The position numbers and the translations under genes are program-made. The notes below the pieces were generated by a model. That model was not told the DNA's origin, did no database searches, and worked only from the letters and a program-made list of their open reading frames with translations. A DNA stretch of 64,000 nucleotides, taken from contig NZ_CP192511.1 of NCBI RefSeq assembly GCF_050613185.1, positions 124,001 through 188,000 of the forward strand. Direction: 5' to 3'. How positions within the stretch are numbered: position 1 is the stretch's first letter; each line of letters starts with the position of its first letter. This DNA is from Chelonobacter sp050613185. Its GTDB lineage: Bacteria; Pseudomonadota; Gammaproteobacteria; Enterobacterales; Pasteurellaceae. Below, one piece after another: positions 25,098 through 33,858 of this stretch.

Positions 25098-26150
25098 TTA
25101 TTTTGCTTTGTAATGAATATCGCTTAGTGCCGCCAACCGTGCGGCGGCTTGCTCAGCCGTCAAATCCCGTTGTGATTCCGCCAGCATTTCATAACCGACC
25201 ATAAATTTTCGCACGGTGGCAGAGCGTAATAACGGCGGATAGAACACGGCGTGCAACTGCCAGTGATCCAAATTGCGTCCGTCTTGGAAAAACGGTGCAT
25301 AATGCCAGCCCATTGAATACGGGAACGGGCATTCAAACAGATTATCGTAGCGAATAGTCAATTGTTGAATTATCAAGGCAAGATCATCACGTTGTGCGTC
25401 CGTAAGTTCATTCATGCGTTTTACCGGCATTTTCGGCAACAGCATGGTTTCAAACGGCCATGCCGCCCAATACGGCACGACGGCAAGCCAAAACTCCGTT
25501 TCAACCACAGTACGGCTGCCGTCTTTTTGCTCGGCATTGACATAATCCAACAGCAGATTGCTGCCGTATTGTTGGTAATATTTCAATAAATTGCGTTCTT
25601 TGGTGGCGATTTCGTTCGGTAAAAAACTGTTCGCCCAAATTTGCCCGTGTGGGTGCGGCTGTGAGCAGCCCATCGCTTCACCTTTATTTTCAAAGGCTTG
25701 CACCCAAAGATAATCTTTGCCTAATTCTTCGATTTGCTCGTTCCAGGTTTCCACAATTTGGCGTAATTCCGGCACACTCAATTCCGGCAAGGTTTTGCTG
25801 TGATCCGGTGAAAAACAGATGACACGGCTCAAACCGCGCACGCCCATCACTTGAAACAGCGGGTTGTCACTCGGCGGCGCGTCGGGACTATCGGTCATTA
25901 AAGCGGCAAAATCATTCGGGAAAACATAGGTATGCTTGTAGTCCGGATTGACTGCGCCGGAAATCCGCTTGTTAGTCGGGCACAAGAAACAGTTTTCATC
26001 ATATTGCGGTAACTGATGAGTTTCCAATTTTTCACTCTGCCCACTCCAAGGACGTTTGGCGCGGTGAGGGGAAACCAAAATCCATTCATCTTTCAATGGG
26101 TTATAGCGGCGATGCGGGTGTTCCGTCGGATCAAAATTTACACTATTCAT
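25098..26150 (-). CDS. galT: Galactose-1-phosphate uridylyltransferase
   Basis: Exchanges UMP between UDP-glucose and galactose-1-phosphate. 350 residues. The zinc/cysteine region CFLCPTNKR and the active-site HPHGQIWAN (H-x-H, uridylylated His) are visible. HRRYNPLKDEWILVSPHR is the conserved N-terminus. First gene of the gal operon, divergent from the LacI-type regulator; a gal operator lies in the shared promoter region. galE is not in this window. Confidence 0.97.
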   Translation of the reverse strand: MNSVNFDPTEHPHRRYNPLKDEWILVSPHRAKRPWSGQSEKLETHQLPQYDENCFLCPTNKRISGAVNPDYKHTYVFPNDFAALMTDSPDAPPSDNPLFQVMGVRGLSRVICFSPDHSKTLPELSVPELRQIVETWNEQIEELGKDYLWVQAFENKGEAMGCSQPHPHGQIWANSFLPNEIATKERNLLKYYQQYGSNLLLDYVNAEQKDGSRTVVETEFWLAVVPYWAAWPFETMLLPKMPVKRMNELTDAQRDDLALIIQQLTIRYDNLFECPFPYSMGWHYAPFFQDGRNLDHWQLHAVFYPPLLRSATVRKFMVGYEMLAESQRDLTAEQAAARLAALSDIHYKAK

Positions 26151-26183
26151 CTCAATTCACCTATTTATTTATATTCAAATAAA

Positions 26184-26199
26184 ATGTAATCGGTTACAT
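26184..26199. promoter_or_regulatory. Gal operator between galT and the LacI-type regulator
   Basis: ATGTAATCGGTTACAT is a perfect 16-bp palindrome that fits the GalR/GalS pattern GTGNAANCGNTTNCAC in its core. It lies 34 bp upstream of galT. A TGTGA half-site (minus strand, near 26247-26251) could be part of a weak CRP site. Confidence 0.8.
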
Positions 26200-26347
26200 T
26201 ATCGGCGTTAAATATAGCATAATCCAGCAAACAAACCGTTAATTAGATCACAAAACGCCTAAATACTTTGCCGTTTACTCTCGGAAAATAAAAAAATGGC
26301 GTATGATAGGAAACGGTTTCAATTAATCTGATGTGAGGATAGTAAAA

Positions 26348-27346
26348 ATGGTGACGATTCGTGATGTGGCAAAACACGCCAATGTTTCAGTGGCGACAGT
26401 TTCGCGCGTGTTGAATGATCACCCTTCCATCACGGAAAGAACCCGTGAAGCGGTATTAAGCGCGGTGCAACAACTCGGTTATTATCCCAATGCCAATGCG
26501 CAGGCTCTCGCCTCGCAAAGCAATGATACCATCGGTGTGGTAGTGACCGATGTAACCGATTCGTTTTTTGCCATTTTGGTGAAATCGGTTGATCAAGTCG
26601 CCGCTAAACATAAGCGCAATATTTTGATCGGTATCGGTTATCATGATTTGGAAAAAGAGAAGCAAGCGATTGATCTATTGTTAAAAAAACGCTGTAATTC
26701 TTTGGTCGTCCACGCCAAAGCCCTGAGCGACGAGATGTTGCAAGACTACTTAAGCCACCATCCGGGCATGGTGATTATTAACCGTACGATTCCCGGTTTT
26801 GAACACCGTTGCATTGCCTTGGACAATGAAAAAGGCACTTACTTGGCGACCACCACCTTGATTCAACATGGACACCGTCACATCGGTTATATCGGCTCCA
26901 ACCATCATATTAATGACGAAAGCGAGCGTAAGTGCGGTTATTTAAAAGCGTTATCCGATAACCAACTCCCGCTCTGTTATCATGCCATCGCCAATTCCTC
27001 TCCCGATTATCAAGGCGGCGAAGAAGCGATGATCAAACTATTGAGTTACAACTCCAATCTGACGGCGTTGGTTTGTTACAATGATTCCATGGCGGCGGGC
27101 GCAATATCGATCTTGAATGAAAACAACATCAAAGTGCCCCACCAATTTTCGATTATCGGATTTGACGATATGCCGATCGCCAGTTACTTAGTGCCGAAAC
27201 TGACCACTATTAGGTATCCAATTGATTTAATGGCAAGTTATGCGGCGGAACTGGCACTCAGTTTAGTCAATAAAGAAGTGGCGTCACCGGAAAATATCAC
27301 TTTCAACCCGACCCTGGTGAAACGTTTCTCGGTCAAGTCCATTTAA
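26348..27346 (+). CDS. galS: LacI-family galactose regulator (GalR/GalS type)
   Basis: 332 residues. N-terminal helix-turn-helix VTIRDVAKHANVSVATVSRVLN with hinge helix YYPNANAQALASQ, then a periplasmic-binding-protein-like effector domain. The start MVTIRDV is favoured over an ATG-like codon five residues earlier because the DNA-binding domain begins there. Its position between divergent galT and downstream mglBAC, with gal operators on both sides, indicates that it represses both when galactose is absent. The choice between GalR and GalS names is not settled by sequence. Confidence 0.88.
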   Translation: MVTIRDVAKHANVSVATVSRVLNDHPSITERTREAVLSAVQQLGYYPNANAQALASQSNDTIGVVVTDVTDSFFAILVKSVDQVAAKHKRNILIGIGYHDLEKEKQAIDLLLKKRCNSLVVHAKALSDEMLQDYLSHHPGMVIINRTIPGFEHRCIALDNEKGTYLATTTLIQHGHRHIGYIGSNHHINDESERKCGYLKALSDNQLPLCYHAIANSSPDYQGGEEAMIKLLSYNSNLTALVCYNDSMAAGAISILNENNIKVPHQFSIIGFDDMPIASYLVPKLTTIRYPIDLMASYAAELALSLVNKEVASPENITFNPTLVKRFSVKSI

Positions 27347-27359
27347 TTTGGAATGAAAT

Positions 27360-27426
27360 TGTGATCCACGCCACATATTTTTTAATTAAATTATGTAATC
27401 GTTTTCATAATGTGAATAGGATCACA
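27360..27426 (+). promoter_or_regulatory. mgl control region: two CRP sites around a gal operator
   Basis: A CRP-like site TGTGA-TCCACG-CCACA (27360-27375, one mismatch), a gal operator ATGTAATCGTTTTCAT (27393-27408) and a perfect CRP site TGTGA-ATAGGA-TCACA (27411-27426). A plausible -10 (TATCCT or TATACC, 27448-27458) lies about 30 bp past the second site, consistent with class II activation by cAMP-CRP and repression by GalS. Confidence 0.82.
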
Positions 27427-27554
27427 TACTTTTAAAGACAGCTTGAGTATCCTATACCCTGACATTATCGCTCAAAGCAGATAATACTCTAAGTATCGGT
27501 TGCAGCAAAACCGATGGCATTTATCTTTATATAGCAAAGATGGAGAGAATTACC

Positions 27555-28547
27555 ATGAAAAAAACCGTATTGACTTCTGTTGCATTGGCTGTCGGATTAG
27601 GTATTGCAGCAACGTCTGCGCAAGCCGCCAATCGTATCGGTGTAACTATCTACAAATACGACGATAACTTTATGTCCACCATGCGTCAGGAAATTGAAAA
27701 AGAAGCCGAAGCATTGAAAGACATCGAGTTATTGATGAACGATTCACAAAATGCCCAATCCATTCAAAACGATCAGGTGGACGTATTGATTTCCAAAGGC
27801 GTAAAAGCCTTGGCTATCAACTTGGTTGACCCGGCGGCGGCACCGACCATTATCAAAAAAGCCTCTGAAGAAGATATCCCGGTGGTATTCTTCAATAAAG
27901 ATCCGGGCCAAGCGGCGATCAACAGCTACGATAAAGCCTACTATGTGGGCACTGAGCCGAAAGAATCCGGCGTGATCCAAGGTGACTTGATCGCCAAACA
28001 GTGGAAAGCCAATCCGGCTTGGGATTTAAACAAAGACGGTAAAATCCAATATGTGTTGCTGAAAGGCGAACCGGGACATCCGGATGCCGAAGCGCGTACC
28101 GAGTTTGTTATCAAAGAACTGAACAATCAAGGCATTCAAACCGAACAACTGTACATCGACACCGGTATGTGGGACGCGGCAATGGCGAAAGACAAATCTG
28201 ACGCATGGTTATCCGGCCCGCATGCCAACACCATTGAAATGATCATCGCCAACAACGATGGTATGGCAATGGGCGCCCTAGAAGCAACCAAATCCCACGG
28301 TAAAAAACTGCCGATTTTCGGGGTTGACGCCTTGGCGGAAGTATTGCAACTGGTTAAATCCGGTGCGATTGCCGGTACCGTATTAAACGACGGCGTAAAC
28401 CAGGCAAAAGCAGTGGTGCAATTGGCTGACAACTTGGCAAATGGTAAAGATGCTGCCGAAGGTACCGAATGGAAATTGGAAAACCGTGTCGTCCGTATTC
28501 CATACGTCGGTGTTGACAAAGACAATTTGGATAATTTCTTAAAATAA
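27555..28547 (+). CDS. mglB: D-galactose/D-glucose-binding periplasmic protein
   Basis: Periplasmic receptor of the Mgl importer. 330 residues with a signal peptide MKKTVLTSVALAVGLGIAATSAQA (hydrophobic core, A-x-A cleavage). The mature part begins ANRIGVTIYKYDDNFMS, matching galactose-binding proteins; KDGKIQYVLLKGEPGHPDAEAR and IIANNDGMAMGA are family stretches. The start at 27555 follows GGAGAGAA. First gene of mglBAC; a terminator after it probably raises its level above mglA and mglC. Confidence 0.95.
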   Translation: MKKTVLTSVALAVGLGIAATSAQAANRIGVTIYKYDDNFMSTMRQEIEKEAEALKDIELLMNDSQNAQSIQNDQVDVLISKGVKALAINLVDPAAAPTIIKKASEEDIPVVFFNKDPGQAAINSYDKAYYVGTEPKESGVIQGDLIAKQWKANPAWDLNKDGKIQYVLLKGEPGHPDAEARTEFVIKELNNQGIQTEQLYIDTGMWDAAMAKDKSDAWLSGPHANTIEMIIANNDGMAMGALEATKSHGKKLPIFGVDALAEVLQLVKSGAIAGTVLNDGVNQAKAVVQLADNLANGKDAAEGTEWKLENRVVRIPYVGVDKDNLDNFLK

Positions 28548-28561
28548 TATGTTGTAATCTT

Positions 28562-28587
28562 GGGGAGAGATTCTCTCTCCCCTTTTT
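28562..28587 (+). terminator. Intercistronic terminator between mglB and mglA
   Basis: A perfect 9-bp stem GGGGAGAGA / TCTCTCCCC, 3-nt loop, followed by TTTTT. It lies 14 bp after the mglB stop and before the mglA ribosome site. It should end most transcripts after mglB and let a fraction read through. Confidence 0.9.
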
Positions 28588-28602
28588 CGCTTGAGGTTGG
28601 AT

Positions 28603-30126
28603 ATGAGTGTAGAGCAATCCGTGCAAACAGAAAGTAAAGTTCTGTTGGAGATGAAAGGGGTAAGTAAAACCTTTCCCGGCGTAAAGGCGCTGGACAATGC
28701 CAATTTGACAGTGCGATCACATTCGGTTCACGCCCTGATGGGGGAGAACGGAGCCGGAAAATCCACATTACTGAAATGTCTATTTGGTATTTACGCCAAA
28801 GACGAGGGCGAAATTCTTTTTCTTGGAAAGCCGGTTAATTTTAAAACCTCAAAAGAAGCGCTGGAAAACGGAATTTCAATGGTACACCAAGAGCTGAACT
28901 TGGTTAAACAAAGCAGCGTAATGGACAATCTCTGGTTGGGGCGTTATCCGACCAAAGCCGGGTTGGTCGATCACACAAAAATGTATAACGACACCCAAGC
29001 TATTTTTAAAGAACTGGATATTGATATCGATCCGAAAATGAAAGTGGGCAAACTCTCCGTTTCCCAAATGCAAATGATCGAAATCGCCAAAGCCTTCTCT
29101 TATAATGCCAAAATCGTGATCATGGACGAACCGACGTCCTCGCTTTCCGAAAAAGAAGTCAGCCACCTGTTTTCGATTATCGAAAAACTGAAAGAACGTG
29201 GCTGCGGCATTATTTATATCTCGCACAAAATGGACGAGATTTTCAAAATTTGCGATGAAGTCACGGTATTGCGCGACGGTAAATGGATTAACACCATTCC
29301 GGTCAAAGGCGCAACCATGGACGGTATCGTCGCGATGATGGTCGGACGTGAGCTGACCCAACGCTTCCCGCCGAAAATCAACCAACCGAAAGAAGTGATT
29401 CTGACCGTTGAAAATCTGACCGCACTGAATCAGCCGTCAATCCAAGACATCAGTTTTGAACTACATAAAGGTGAAATTTTAGGCATTGCCGGTCTGGTGG
29501 GCGCAAAACGTACCGACATCGTGGAAACGATTTTCGGGATCCGCGAAAAAAAGAGCGGTGTGGTCAAACTACACGACAAAGTCATGCGCAATAAAACCGC
29601 ACTTGAAGCAATCAACAACGGTTTTGCTTTAGTAACCGAGGAACGCCGTTCCACAGGGATTTATTCCAATTTAAGCATTGAATTTAATTCACTGATTTCA
29701 AATATAAAATCCTATATGTCCAAATTCGGACTGCTGAGTTCGACTAAAATGAAAAGCGACACCCAATGGGTTATCGATTCGATGAATGTGAAAACACCAT
29801 CGCATAAAACCAATATCGGCTCGCTTTCCGGCGGAAATCAGCAAAAAGTCATTATCGGACGTTGGTTGTTGACCCAACCGGAAATCCTGATGTTGGACGA
29901 ACCGACACGCGGGATTGATGTCGGCGCTAAATATGAAATTTATCAATTGATTATGGAGCTGGCGCAAAAAGACAAAGGCATTATCATTATTTCTTCCGAA
30001 ATGCCGGAACTGTTAGGGATTACCGATCGGATTATGGTGATGAGCAACGGCAAACTCGCCGGTATCGTCAACACCAAAGAAACATCGCAGCAAGAAATTT
30101 TACAGCTTGCCGCTAAATATTTATAA
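28603..30126 (+). CDS. mglA: Galactose/methyl-galactoside import ATP-binding protein
   Basis: 507 residues with two ABC cassettes, as in all Mgl/Rbs-type importers. The first has Walker A GENGAGKSTLLK, signature LSVSQMQMIEIAKA and Walker B IVIMDEPTSSL. The second has GLVGAKRTDIVETIFG in place of a canonical Walker A, LSGGNQQKVIIGRW and ILMLDEPTRGID. The start ATG at 28603 follows GAGG; an upstream TTG is unlikely. Confidence 0.95.
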   Translation: MSVEQSVQTESKVLLEMKGVSKTFPGVKALDNANLTVRSHSVHALMGENGAGKSTLLKCLFGIYAKDEGEILFLGKPVNFKTSKEALENGISMVHQELNLVKQSSVMDNLWLGRYPTKAGLVDHTKMYNDTQAIFKELDIDIDPKMKVGKLSVSQMQMIEIAKAFSYNAKIVIMDEPTSSLSEKEVSHLFSIIEKLKERGCGIIYISHKMDEIFKICDEVTVLRDGKWINTIPVKGATMDGIVAMMVGRELTQRFPPKINQPKEVILTVENLTALNQPSIQDISFELHKGEILGIAGLVGAKRTDIVETIFGIREKKSGVVKLHDKVMRNKTALEAINNGFALVTEERRSTGIYSNLSIEFNSLISNIKSYMSKFGLLSSTKMKSDTQWVIDSMNVKTPSHKTNIGSLSGGNQQKVIIGRWLLTQPEILMLDEPTRGIDVGAKYEIYQLIMELAQKDKGIIIISSEMPELLGITDRIMVMSNGKLAGIVNTKETSQQEILQLAAKYL

Positions 30127-30149
30127 AAAATAAGAGAAGGGATAAAACC

Positions 30150-31160
30150 ATGGCTGACTTAGGAAAAAACAAATCTCTTGATTTCCTCAAACAAAATGCA
30201 ATTTATTTCGTATTACTGATTTTATTGTCGATCATCATCATTCAGGACTCCAGCTTCTTGAGTTTGATTAACTTCAGTAACATCTTAACCCAATCGTCTG
30301 TTCGATTGATTATCGCCCTTGGGGTTGCCGGTTTATTGGTGACACAAGGCACCGACTTATCCGCCGGGCGTCAGGTCGGTTTGGCTGCGGTGGTTTCCGC
30401 TACCTTGCTGCAAGCGATGGATAACGTCAACCGCGTGTTCCCGGACATGGCTGAAATTCCAATTCCGTTAGTGATTTTAGTCGTCTGCGCCATCGGTGCG
30501 GTGATCGGCCTGATGAACGGTTTCATTATCGCAGTATTAAACGTAACGCCGTTTATCGCCACCTTGGGTACGATGATCATCGTGTATGGTATCAACTCGC
30601 TGTATTATGACGCGGTCGGTTCTTCGCCGATTGCCGGCTTCACCGCTTCATTCTCCGAATTCGCACAAGGCTATTTCCGATTCGGCAAGTTTAGGCTGTC
30701 ATACATTACGATCTACGCCACCATTGCGACTATCTTAGTCTGGATTATGTGGAACAAAACCCGCTTCGGTAAAAACATCTTCGCTATCGGCGGCAACCCT
30801 GAAGCCGCGCGCGTATCCGGTGTAAACGTGACCCGTAACTTAGTCGTTATCTACATGATCGCCGGTATGTTCTACGCCTTCGGCGGGATGTTGGAAGCCG
30901 GTCGTATCGGCAGTGCCACCAACAACCTCGGCTTTATGTACGAATTGGATGCGATTGCCGCCTGTGTGGTCGGCGGGGTTTCCTTCGCCGGTGGTGTGGG
31001 CACGGTTATCGGGGTGGTAACCGGGGTATTAATCTTCACCGTCATCAACTACGGCTTAACCTACATCGGTGTCAACCCATATTGGCAGTACATCATTAAA
31101 GGCAGCATTATTATCTTAGCGGTAGCGATTGACTCGCTGAAATACGCGAAGAAAAAATAA
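30150..31160 (+). CDS. mglC: Galactose/methyl-galactoside permease
   Basis: 336-residue inner-membrane protein with about 8-10 hydrophobic segments. Seen: GTDLSAGRQVGLAAV near residue 68 and FAIGGNPEAARVSGVNV, the cytoplasmic loop that contacts the ATPase in this family. Third gene of mglBAC, 23 bp after mglA, with a strong bidirectional terminator downstream. Confidence 0.95.
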   Translation: MADLGKNKSLDFLKQNAIYFVLLILLSIIIIQDSSFLSLINFSNILTQSSVRLIIALGVAGLLVTQGTDLSAGRQVGLAAVVSATLLQAMDNVNRVFPDMAEIPIPLVILVVCAIGAVIGLMNGFIIAVLNVTPFIATLGTMIIVYGINSLYYDAVGSSPIAGFTASFSEFAQGYFRFGKFRLSYITIYATIATILVWIMWNKTRFGKNIFAIGGNPEAARVSGVNVTRNLVVIYMIAGMFYAFGGMLEAGRIGSATNNLGFMYELDAIAACVVGGVSFAGGVGTVIGVVTGVLIFTVINYGLTYIGVNPYWQYIIKGSIIILAVAIDSLKYAKKK

Positions 31161-31187
31161 GGCGTAAAAAGCAGCACTAGCAAGCTG

Positions 31188-31227
31188 ACCGCACTTGGGA
31201 CTCCTCTAACCAAGTGCGGTTTTTTTA
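31188..31227. terminator. Inverted uptake-sequence terminator, mglC / paeA
   Basis: ACCGCACTTGG / CCAAGTGCGGT, 11-bp arms and an 11-nt loop, followed by seven T on the plus strand. It lies between the convergent mglC and paeA-like genes; the T run abuts the stop codon of the latter. Confidence 0.9.
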
Positions 31228-32556
31228 TTCTTTCGGCAACGGCGTATCTTGCGGATCAAAAGCCAATACCTGGGTTAAGGATAACGGACTGACCAATATT
31301 TTATCGATCCGTTTCTCATCCATATCAATAATTTCAAAGCGCCAGCCTTGCCAATCAACATAATCGCCGGTATTCGGTATCCGCCCCAACAGCAACATAA
31401 TCATGCCGCTGAGGGTGTAATATAATTCTTTATCCTCTTCCGGTAATATTTTCAGCGCCAAGCGGTCTTTCATTTCCGGAATCGGGATCGTACCGTCTAA
31501 AAGCCACGAGCCGTCTTCACGCTGAATCGCCCAAGCGTCGGCTTCATTATTCGGGGTAAATTCGCCGGTCACCGCTTCTAGAATATCTTGCAGGGTAATA
31601 ATGCCCTCCACTTCCCCGTATTCATCGATAACGAACGCCATCTGCATATTCTGCAGTCTGAATTGCTCCAACAGCTCCATGCCGGTCAAGGTTTCCGGCA
31701 CATAAATACAAGGGGACAAATTAGCCGAATAATCAATTGGTTGCCCGCTGGCAATGTAAATAAGCGCCTGCTTGGCGTGAATAACGCCTAAAATTTTATC
31801 CAAACCGCCGTCGCAGACCGGAAAACGGGAATATTCCGAAGTAATTAAAAGTTGTAAATTATCTGCCGCCGCATTTTTAATATCAATAAACACCACTTCC
31901 GAGCGCGGAATGATTAATGAGCCTAATTTACGATCATCAAGCCGAAAAACATTGCGCACCATTTCATGCTGGTTTTGTTCGATAATGCCGGCTTCCGATC
32001 CCTCCTCTAACATCGCGTGAATCTCTTCTTCGGTCACGCTGGATACTTGGTTTTCCTTCACGCCGATTAATTTTAATAATGCGTGGGTCGAGATCGACAA
32101 CAACTTAACAAAAGGTCGGGTGAAAGCTGCCAGTGTCTGCATCGGTTTCGCAACCAGACAAGCGATCGATTCGGGGTTAATCTGCCCCAAACGTTTCGGC
32201 ACGAGCTCGCCGATCACGATCGAGAGATAGGTAATCACAATAACAACAACGGCGGTTGCCGTGATATTAGCTGTTTTTAGCGCCAAACCGAAAGATTGCA
32301 GCCAAGCCGATAGCGAACCGGCAAAGACGGCTTCACCGACGATACCGTTTAAAATACCGATTGAGGTAATTCCGATTTGAATAGTGGACAGAAAGCTCGT
32401 CGGATCTTCACCCAATTTAAGTGCGGTCGCTGCGGCATTATTGCCTTGTTCGGCAAGTTTGCTTAAACGTGTTTTGCGGGCAGTCACCAACGCAATTTCA
32501 GACATGGCAAAAATAGCATTCAATAAAATAAGTCCTAATAAAATCAAGACTTCCAT
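31225..32556 (-). CDS. paeA: CNNM/CBS-domain membrane protein, PaeA (YtfL)-like
   Basis: 443 residues. An N-terminal CNNM (DUF21) membrane region has about four hydrophobic segments (ILLGLILLNAIFAMSEIALV; TAVVVIVITYLSIVIGELVPKRL). Then come paired CBS domains (about residues 200-330; SEYSRFPVCDG, MAFVIDEYGEVEGIITLQDI) and a C-terminal CorC_HlyC domain. E. coli PaeA exports putrescine and cadaverine. The paralogue group is large, so the exact substrate is uncertain. Confidence 0.75.
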   Translation of the reverse strand: MEVLILLGLILLNAIFAMSEIALVTARKTRLSKLAEQGNNAAATALKLGEDPTSFLSTIQIGITSIGILNGIVGEAVFAGSLSAWLQSFGLALKTANITATAVVVIVITYLSIVIGELVPKRLGQINPESIACLVAKPMQTLAAFTRPFVKLLSISTHALLKLIGVKENQVSSVTEEEIHAMLEEGSEAGIIEQNQHEMVRNVFRLDDRKLGSLIIPRSEVVFIDIKNAAADNLQLLITSEYSRFPVCDGGLDKILGVIHAKQALIYIASGQPIDYSANLSPCIYVPETLTGMELLEQFRLQNMQMAFVIDEYGEVEGIITLQDILEAVTGEFTPNNEADAWAIQREDGSWLLDGTIPIPEMKDRLALKILPEEDKELYYTLSGMIMLLLGRIPNTGDYVDWQGWRFEIIDMDEKRIDKILVSPLSLTQVLAFDPQDTPLPKE

Positions 32557-32864
32557 GATTTCTCCCTTTGAAGTAAAAAAATGCGGTAAATAAAAAATAC
32601 AATCGCTAGTGTCACGCTAGGATTAAAAAAGTAAGAAGGTGAGGGGGGTACGCTGTCAGCATTCATATCAGGTTAATATGTTGTCGTTATATCCTATTTA
32701 TTTTTTTAAATAATTAAATTATCGCATAACTTAATATTCAATACCGTTTTCTACACTATTTGTTTCATTGGCTTTTCAATATAACCGTTTTTTATTTTAT
32801 GTCAATAACAGCTATTTTATGATAGTACTATATCGGACAACGCAGAACTGAATAATGCAAAAAT
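32557..32864. other. 308-bp gene-free stretch
   Basis: AT-rich space between tyrR (stop at 32865) and the PaeA-like gene, both leftward. It should contain the promoter of the PaeA-like gene. I see no open frame with coding character, RNA gene, strong hairpin or repeat that I can support. Confidence 0.6.
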
Positions 32865-33833
32865 TTATTTGCCGATACCGTATTGTTTTAATTTATTGGC
32901 AACAGTGGTGTGCGACACGCCAAGGCGTTGTGCCAATTTGCGCGTGCTCGGGTAGTGTTGATAGAATTTTTGCAGCAGCTCACTTTCAAACTGCCCGATA
33001 ATCTGCTCCCAGTCCATGCCATCGAATTGGCTTAATTCAAGATCAGTGCGCTGCGCTGGCGGGGCCGAAGTAAAGTGCGGTTTGGATAATGTTTGCTTCT
33101 CGCCTAACGAAGCGCAACTGCGATACAGTAAGTTATACAACTCACGTACATTGCCGCGCCAGTCGTGATTTTGCAGCGCATTCAGATAATCCTGATCGTA
33201 TTGCGGCACGCTGATATTCAACTGTTGGCTAATCTTTACCAAGAAAAAATCGACCAAGTGCGGTATGTCTTGTTTATGTTGGCGCAACGGCGGAATATCG
33301 AGACTGAGCACATTTAAACGGTGATACAAATCCTCACGCAGTTCGCCGTTTTTGACATACTCCGCCAGCGGTTTTTGCGAGGTGCAAATCACGCGTACAT
33401 CGGCGTAATGCTCCTGTTCTTCGCCCACACGACGATAGCTGCCATCGCTGAGAAAACGCAATAATTTGGCTTGCAAGCCCAATGACAATTCATTGATCGA
33501 ATCCAATAACACCGTGCCGTGATTGGCATACTCAAAAAAACCGGTGCTGTGGTTGCCGTGGGTGCTGTCGCCGAACATCTCTTGTTCTGCCGCTTCCGGC
33601 GGCAAACCGGCACAGTTCACTGCAATAAATTTTTCTGTGCGGCGGTTGCCCCATTGATGACAGAGTTTAGCCAACAGATCCTTGCCTGTACCGGTCTCGC
33701 CTTGAATCAGCAGCGGCGCATCGGATTGGGCAAACTGTTTCAGTTGCTGCAACAAACGGCGCATTTCCGCACTTTGCGCTACGATCTCCGCTTGCGGATC
33801 GGTTTCAATAAAATTGTCGTGCTTTGTCGTCAT
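32865..33833 (-). CDS. tyrR: TyrR-type regulator, short form
   Basis: 322 residues against 513 in E. coli. It has the sigma-54-interaction AAA+ domain (Walker A QGETGTGKDLLAK; SLGLQAKLLRFL; WRGNVRELYNLLYR) and a C-terminal Fis-type helix-turn-helix (TRKLAQRLGVSHTTVANKLK). The N-terminal ACT and PAS domains are missing, as in the short H. influenzae TyrR, so this is a family trait rather than a truncation. It regulates aromatic amino acid genes in relatives. Confidence 0.88.
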   Translation of the reverse strand: MTTKHDNFIETDPQAEIVAQSAEMRRLLQQLKQFAQSDAPLLIQGETGTGKDLLAKLCHQWGNRRTEKFIAVNCAGLPPEAAEQEMFGDSTHGNHSTGFFEYANHGTVLLDSINELSLGLQAKLLRFLSDGSYRRVGEEQEHYADVRVICTSQKPLAEYVKNGELREDLYHRLNVLSLDIPPLRQHKQDIPHLVDFFLVKISQQLNISVPQYDQDYLNALQNHDWRGNVRELYNLLYRSCASLGEKQTLSKPHFTSAPPAQRTDLELSQFDGMDWEQIIGQFESELLQKFYQHYPSTRKLAQRLGVSHTTVANKLKQYGIGK

Positions 33834-33858
33834 TATGATGATCTCTTTCTTCTGTTCA

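Noticed and set aside
32865..33833. TyrR as a truncated pseudogene
   Set aside because: The short form without ACT/PAS domains is normal for Pasteurellaceae TyrR and the frame is intact.
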